From Anarhynchus alexandrinus (lineage: Eukaryota > Chordata > Aves > Charadriiformes > Charadriidae): 64,000 bases of DNA. Shown here piece by piece: positions 60,355 to 64,000 of the stretch. The notes under the pieces are model-generated. The model saw only the letters and a list, made by a program, of their open reading frames with translations, was not told where the DNA came from and searched no databases. The DNA lies in the NCBI GenBank assembly GCA_008711295.1, contig VUYV01000122.1:1865172-1929171 (forward strand), in the 5' to 3' direction. Both the position numbers and the translations under genes were made by a program. The stretch's first letter is position 1; each line of letters starts with the position of its first letter.

Positions 60355-60393
60355 TGCACTGGAATACCTTTTTTTTTTTTTGCACTGGAATAC
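60355..60393. repeat. Poly(T) tract bracketed by 13-bp direct repeats
   Basis: TGCACTGGAATAC occurs at 60355-60367 and again at 60381-60393. Between them is only C followed by twelve Ts. This looks like a target-site duplication around a retroposed poly(A) that carries no other sequence (minus orientation). A simple local duplication is the alternative. Confidence 0.85.
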
Positions 60394-60559
60394 TTAACAC
60401 TTTTCCACCAACAGTCACTAGTGTTTATAGCATTATATTAGCAAAAAAAAAATGCTTTAGCTCTTGCTTTTTTGAGACAACTACATGTTACAGCACACAA
60501 AGCTAATGTAAAATCAAATAAGCTAGCAGTAAAAGCAAAGCACATCTTCTAGGTCCACA

Positions 60560-60712
60560 TTAAATGAAAGGTACATCTGTCTTAAGGTGATGAATTGCTT
60601 CATTTCTTTGTGAAATTTCTGGATGGCGTTTAAATACTTCTATTAAATACTTTCTAAATAGTCTTTCATAAAAAAATTGTAACTGCTCGTGTGATACTGA
60701 GTACTGAGCAAC
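60560..60712 (-). other. Candidate 3' terminal coding exon, minus strand, gene not recognised
   Basis: On the minus strand a good acceptor (GATTTCTGTATTCTCCTGCAG) is followed by 50 codons and a stop, 153 nt in all. The translation starts VAQYSVSHEQLQFFYERLF and ends RNEAIHHLKTDVPFI. It has the balanced, helix-like composition of a real protein and few stops in the frame, which also stays open upstream to about 60784. A second acceptor-like site (CTTTTTGTTTAG, exon side from 61120) opens another minus-strand frame of about 75 codons. I found no consensus donor joining them. I cannot name the gene. Chance is not excluded. Confidence 0.22.
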
Positions 60713-60784
60713 CTGCAGGAGAATACAGAAATCTGAAATATAATATAAAGCATCAATAATGTTTCCATTCACTACAAGTGACAA

Positions 60785-61341
60785 AGTTATGGTTGCAAAT
60801 GCAATATATCAGAACTTAGATGTTAGTAACTTCATGAGGATCTCCCCATTGTCCCCTGAATCTAATAGGAACAGGTTGTGAGGAAAAACACTAATTAAAA
60901 GAATTGGTGGCTTTTCTCCAGCACTGAGTTATGAGGTCATTATTACTTGTTAAAATACTTATCCCACTCAAATATTCATAATTATCTATTAGGTTTCTTG
61001 CAGACAGGGAGATTATGATAATACATCTAGCTCTTGTTATTAGATGGTTTTCATCAGTATTCAAGATTAGTCCATTACTCTGAGCCATAGCCACATCAAT
61101 ATAAATCATCAATGCAAATGCTAAACAAAAAGTAAGTTCTGTGTGGGAAGGACACTGCTGGTTCCTTTACTTTCTGTCGTTTTTTTTCTTCTGCATTACT
61201 TGCAACACTTTGAAACCTGAAAATGCAATTTTTCTTGCTATTGATTTTTGTCCTTTTCCATTTAGGAAGCACTGGGGTACATGGAGATCTATGCATGTAC
61301 CTTTCCATGTGGTGAGCTCAGAATATGCTTTTTTGTTTCAG
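60785..61341. other. Unique sequence between two candidate exons
   Basis: It includes a plus-strand acceptor/donor pair at 61265 and 61312 enclosing 46 nt. The next acceptor lies only 30 nt further on, shorter than any vertebrate intron, so the two cannot be used together. Confidence 0.4.
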
Positions 61342-61553
61342 TATGATGCTTCTGCAACTTGGGACCCTGGTCTTGCAGTCTGTGCAGCAGTTTATCTGCA
61401 AAATCAGAAGTAGTATTAGGTTACTGAAAGCTCTGATGAACTCCCTCATTTTAGTGGATGTACTACCAAAATTGTGCTGTCTCCCACTTGATCTCCAGCA
61501 TATAGTATGTAATATGTGCAAGATCATTGTATCCACAGTGAAGTTGCCATTAG
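61342..61553 (+). other. Candidate 212-nt internal exon, gene not recognised
   Basis: A strong acceptor (GCTTTTTTGTTTCAG) ends at 61341 and a consensus donor (TTAG|GTGAGA) starts at 61554. One frame is open throughout, starting with one leftover base and then MMLLQLGTLVLQSVQQFICK. It continues through SLILVDVLPKLCCLPLDLQ and ends STVKLPLG across the donor. The pattern of Leu and Ile is what one expects of amphipathic helices in an armadillo/HEAT-like protein, but this is only an impression. The minus strand is also open here, which weakens the argument. No neighbouring exon was identified. Confidence 0.25.
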
Positions 61554-62740
61554 GTGAGACAGCATCTCAAATTCTTGATTAGGAGGTGGATATATTAGCA
61601 AAATATTATGAAAGTTGCTCACTCTGAATGAAAAAAAATAATTTTAAACAATTTTTAATGTGCAAATGAAACAAAGTACACATCTAATTGCCTGAACTGT
61701 TATTTCTGAATATAGAATTACAGGTAAACAAGTATGTTTCATAGAAACAACTGTTCAACTGGCAAAGCTCTCTGTTTATTCATGTATTGAAAAAACTTTG
61801 GGATACTGGATCTATTTTCCAGGAGCATCTCATTCACTAGTCAGCCACTTTTGTCACAGAGGGAGCTCATAAAATTTGTGTATGAAATGGGAAACACCAT
61901 GGTTGAATCCAGGAGGAAATGAAAAGGTGGCAGCTCTTACAACTGTGAGAGATCTCTTAAAATAGCTCGATCTGTTTTAGTGGTTTTTTTCCATGGGAAA
62001 ATAGGGAGTAAGCAGTTGTTTTAAAGGGGAAGTGGGAGAGAAAAAGTGAAAGAAAAATATCATGGGGGTAGGAGAAAGAGGTAGTGGTTAACAACAAGAA
62101 GAGCATGGTGAGACCATGACTGCTACTCTGTAGTTTTGATTGAAAATTTTCAAAAGTGCTGTAGGTTATTGGAGGTCATGTATTTTCACCAAAAATTGAA
62201 GTCCAGGATGATTACTCCTTGCAGATATAGATCCCAAATGGTATACTGCAAGAGAGAAAGTGGAGGTATTTAATCAAATTTAGTCTTGCAATATATATTT
62301 CTACAGCAGAGATATAGAACATAGTTTGGAAATGTTGCTGTGTGGGGTTTTTTTTATTCTAGGTTTTTGGTGGGTTTTTTTTCAAGCTTGATGAGGACAG
62401 TATTGAACTTGCCCTACTTCAGTCTATTCAAGTACAGTCAGGGAGAAAAAATTCTGCTAGATGGGACAAGTATATACTCTGATGAAATTTATCCATCTAC
62501 AGAGAAGATGAGCTACACTGACATTCCTCGTTTAGCCTCAACTTAACAAGAGGAAAAACTGGTTTAAATAGAATCATTTAAAGAGGCTGTATAAAATGAC
62601 TTCTATTTGTCAGAGTTCACTGCAAAGTTTAATAAATAGGAAACAAATTTACAAAAACACTTTAATACAACAAGAGTTTGAGATTAAATTATTCTCTCCT
62701 TCCTGGGCTAAACAGTGGCATAACAAGATGAAGTGGTATG
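61554..62740. other. Unique sequence, nothing firmly recognised
   Basis: AT-rich. An acceptor-like tract (GGTGGGTTTTTTTTCAAG) ends near 62387 and is followed by an open frame that reads through KILLDGTSIYSDEIYPSTEK to a stop at 62544-62546. There is no donor and no family match, so I do not call an exon. Confidence 0.45.
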
Positions 62741-63145
62741 AGTCCTCAACACAAGAAGGATGTGGACCTGTTGGAGCAGGTCCAGAGGAGGGTCATGAAG
62801 ATAAGAGGGCTGGAGCACCTCTCCTACGAGGACAGGCCAAGAGGGTTGGGGTTGCTCAGCCTGGAGAAGAGAAGGTTCTGGGGAGACTTTATAGCAGCTT
62901 TCCAGTATCTGAAGGGGGTGTACAAGAAAACCAGAGAGGCCCTTTTTGGTAGGGCATGTAGTAATACGATGAGGGGGAATGGATTTAAACTGGAAGAGGG
63001 TATATTTAGATCAGATACTAGGAAGAAATTTTTCACTCTGAGGATGGTGAGGGACTGGAACAGGTTGCCCAGGGAAGTTGTGGATGCCTCATCCCTGGAA
63101 GTGTTCAAGGCCAGGTTGGATGGGGCTTTGAGCAACCTGGTCTAG
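62738..63145 (+). pseudogene. CR1 ORF2 C-terminus, open but truncated
   Basis: This encodes about 135 residues of the CR1 ORF2 C-terminus without a frame break. It begins SPQHKKDVDLLEQVQRRVMK, passes RGNGFKLEEGIFRSD and [19 protein letters not shown], and ends in SNLV at the stop. It is the best-preserved CR1 coding segment in the window. The catalytic reverse-transcriptase motif and the N-terminal endonuclease are absent because of 5' truncation, so it is not functional. The apparent starting ATG comes from flanking sequence. Confidence 0.92.
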
Positions 63146-63375
63146 GGTGAGGTGTCCCTGCCCATGGCAGGGGGGTTGGAACTAGATGACCTTTAAGGTC
63201 CCTTCCAACCCAAACCATTCTATCACGGAATCACGGAATTTTCAGAGTTGGAAGGGACCTCTAGAGATCCTCTAGTCCAACTCCCCTGCCAAAGCAGGAT
63301 TGCCTAGAGCACATTACTCAGGACTGCATCCAGGCGGGTCTTTAAAATCTCCAGAGAAGGGGACTATGATTCTAT
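62741..63375 (+). mobile_element. CR1 LINE fragment, sense, tail interrupted by another CR1
   Basis: A 5'-truncated CR1 from about 62741 (CTCAACACAAGAAGGATGTG) through ORF2 C-terminus and 3'UTR to CCAACCCAAACCATTCTAT at 63223. Its remaining tail units (CTATGATTCTAT) resume at 63364-63375 after an inserted antisense CR1 piece. The 3' tail pattern matches that of the 59.5-kb copy. Confidence 0.93.
63224..63363 (-). mobile_element. CR1 LINE 3' end fragment, antisense, nested in the tail of another CR1
   Basis: It starts CACGGAATCACGGAA, followed by AGAGTTGGAAGGGACCTCTA, CCCCTGCCAAAGCAGGATTG and CATCCAGGCGGGTCTTTAAA. This is the reverse complement of the 3' end of a different CR1 subfamily from the host copy (host tail: CCATGGCAGGGGGGTTGGAA). 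A 4-bp direct repeat, CTAT, flanks it (63220-63223 and 63364-63367). About 140 bp long. Confidence 0.88.
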
Positions 63376-64000
63376 CCTACCAGCCCTTATGACATAAGAT
63401 ACCTAGAATCAAAATACATATTATTAGTGAGTTAGATTTATGTAGATTTATGACAAATCACATGGAACTAAAAACCCCTAGCTTCTAAGAAGTAGATGTG
63501 TCTAGTTATAGCATTTAACTATACAGCAGGATGAGGATTTTTATTTGGATACAGAGAAATGCAGGAGAAACAGAATCAACAAAACTTAGATTAAGAGCAT
63601 GTAGAATGAAATTTCTTATGGATGCTGCTTAGTGTCACTAAGCCTAATCCAGTCATTTGTTTTTCTTTAGAAACAACAATATACTGTCTCAAGGCTGCAG
63701 ACTACTAAAACTAAAGGCACAATCTTCAGTGCTTTGCATGGCAAGCCCCAGTGTCTATCAGATAACTAAGATTTTTAAGGCACGGAAAAATGTTCTTCAC
63801 TGATAGCAGTTGGTGATAAGACCTCTATACGTGATCTGCCCCTTCAATGTTATTCCATGTACTTAAGTACCTCTTTAGAAAGCAGCGGTATAAAATGGAA
63901 TTGGGAACTGAAGCAGATACCAAAGTATTTTAACCTGTCAAAGTCAAAACCTCAAGCAATCAAGCTTCACACGCACGTGTCTGGCTTTCATGGGTACTGT
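63376..64000. other. Unique AT-rich sequence, nothing recognised
   Basis: No gene, repeat or RNA gene identified up to the end of the window. Confidence 0.6.

Noticed and set aside
61266..61311. 46-nt plus-strand segment with good acceptor and donor
   Set aside because: The intron to the next acceptor would be 30 nt, too short for vertebrate splicing, and the reading frames do not join cleanly.
62824..63135. 103-codon minus-strand open frame (and the similar one at 59603-59815)
   Set aside because: Both are antisense shadows of the open CR1 ORF2 C-termini on the plus strand.

Overview
The window looks like non-coding, AT-rich DNA from a bird nuclear genome, most likely a gene desert or the inside of a very long intron. 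The evidence for a bird is the repeat content. There are several CR1 LINE fragments with the avian-type 3' end (a T/C-rich 3'UTR running into short ATTCTATG-type units). There are also two solo retroviral LTRs of avian type. Related sauropsids also carry CR1, so the call rests on the combination. No rRNA, tRNA, CRISPR array, operon or complete protein-coding gene is visible.

Layout. 1-8522 is unique AT-rich sequence with A/T homopolymers. 8518-10304 is a retroelement cluster: a solo LTR of ERVL type (8523-9103, 5-bp target duplication GGGGT), an antisense CR1 fragment (about 9109-9702), and a second solo LTR of alpharetrovirus/ERVK type (9879-10298, 6-bp target duplication AGGAGG). 10305-28170 is mostly unique, with a MIR-like SINE remnant near 13.1 kb, an (ATTC)n repeat, and a few short open segments with splice-like borders. 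28171-28938 is a decayed sense CR1 carrying a 118-bp duplication around an N, probably an assembly artefact. 28939-59482 is again mostly unique. It holds a second MIR-like remnant near 30.4 kb, a GC-richer block near 32.6 kb, a short CR1 tail at 35.7 kb, a (CA)12 repeat, a 19-nt purine minisatellite at 40.56 kb, a G-quadruplex motif at 50.38 kb and several short inverted repeats. 59483-59928 and 62741-63375 are two younger sense CR1 copies with open ORF2 C-terminal segments. The last one is interrupted in its tail by an antisense CR1 piece with a 4-bp direct repeat.

Coding content. The only protein-coding sequence I recognise is the C-terminal part of CR1 ORF2 (reverse transcriptase protein). 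By my rough estimate, at this base composition open frames of up to about 130 codons are expected by chance in a 64-kb, six-frame search. The remaining open frames are therefore not evidence of genes by themselves. I list as low-confidence candidate exons only segments with canonical-looking splice borders or a coding-like composition: 11498-11801, 13639-13695, 25135-25340 and 61342-61553 on the plus strand, and 60560-60712 on the minus strand. I do not recognise a gene in any of them.

I found no convincing new biological system here. The best-supported observations are the two precisely bounded solo LTRs, the CR1-in-CR1 nested insertion, and the poly(T) tract bracketed by 13-bp direct repeats.
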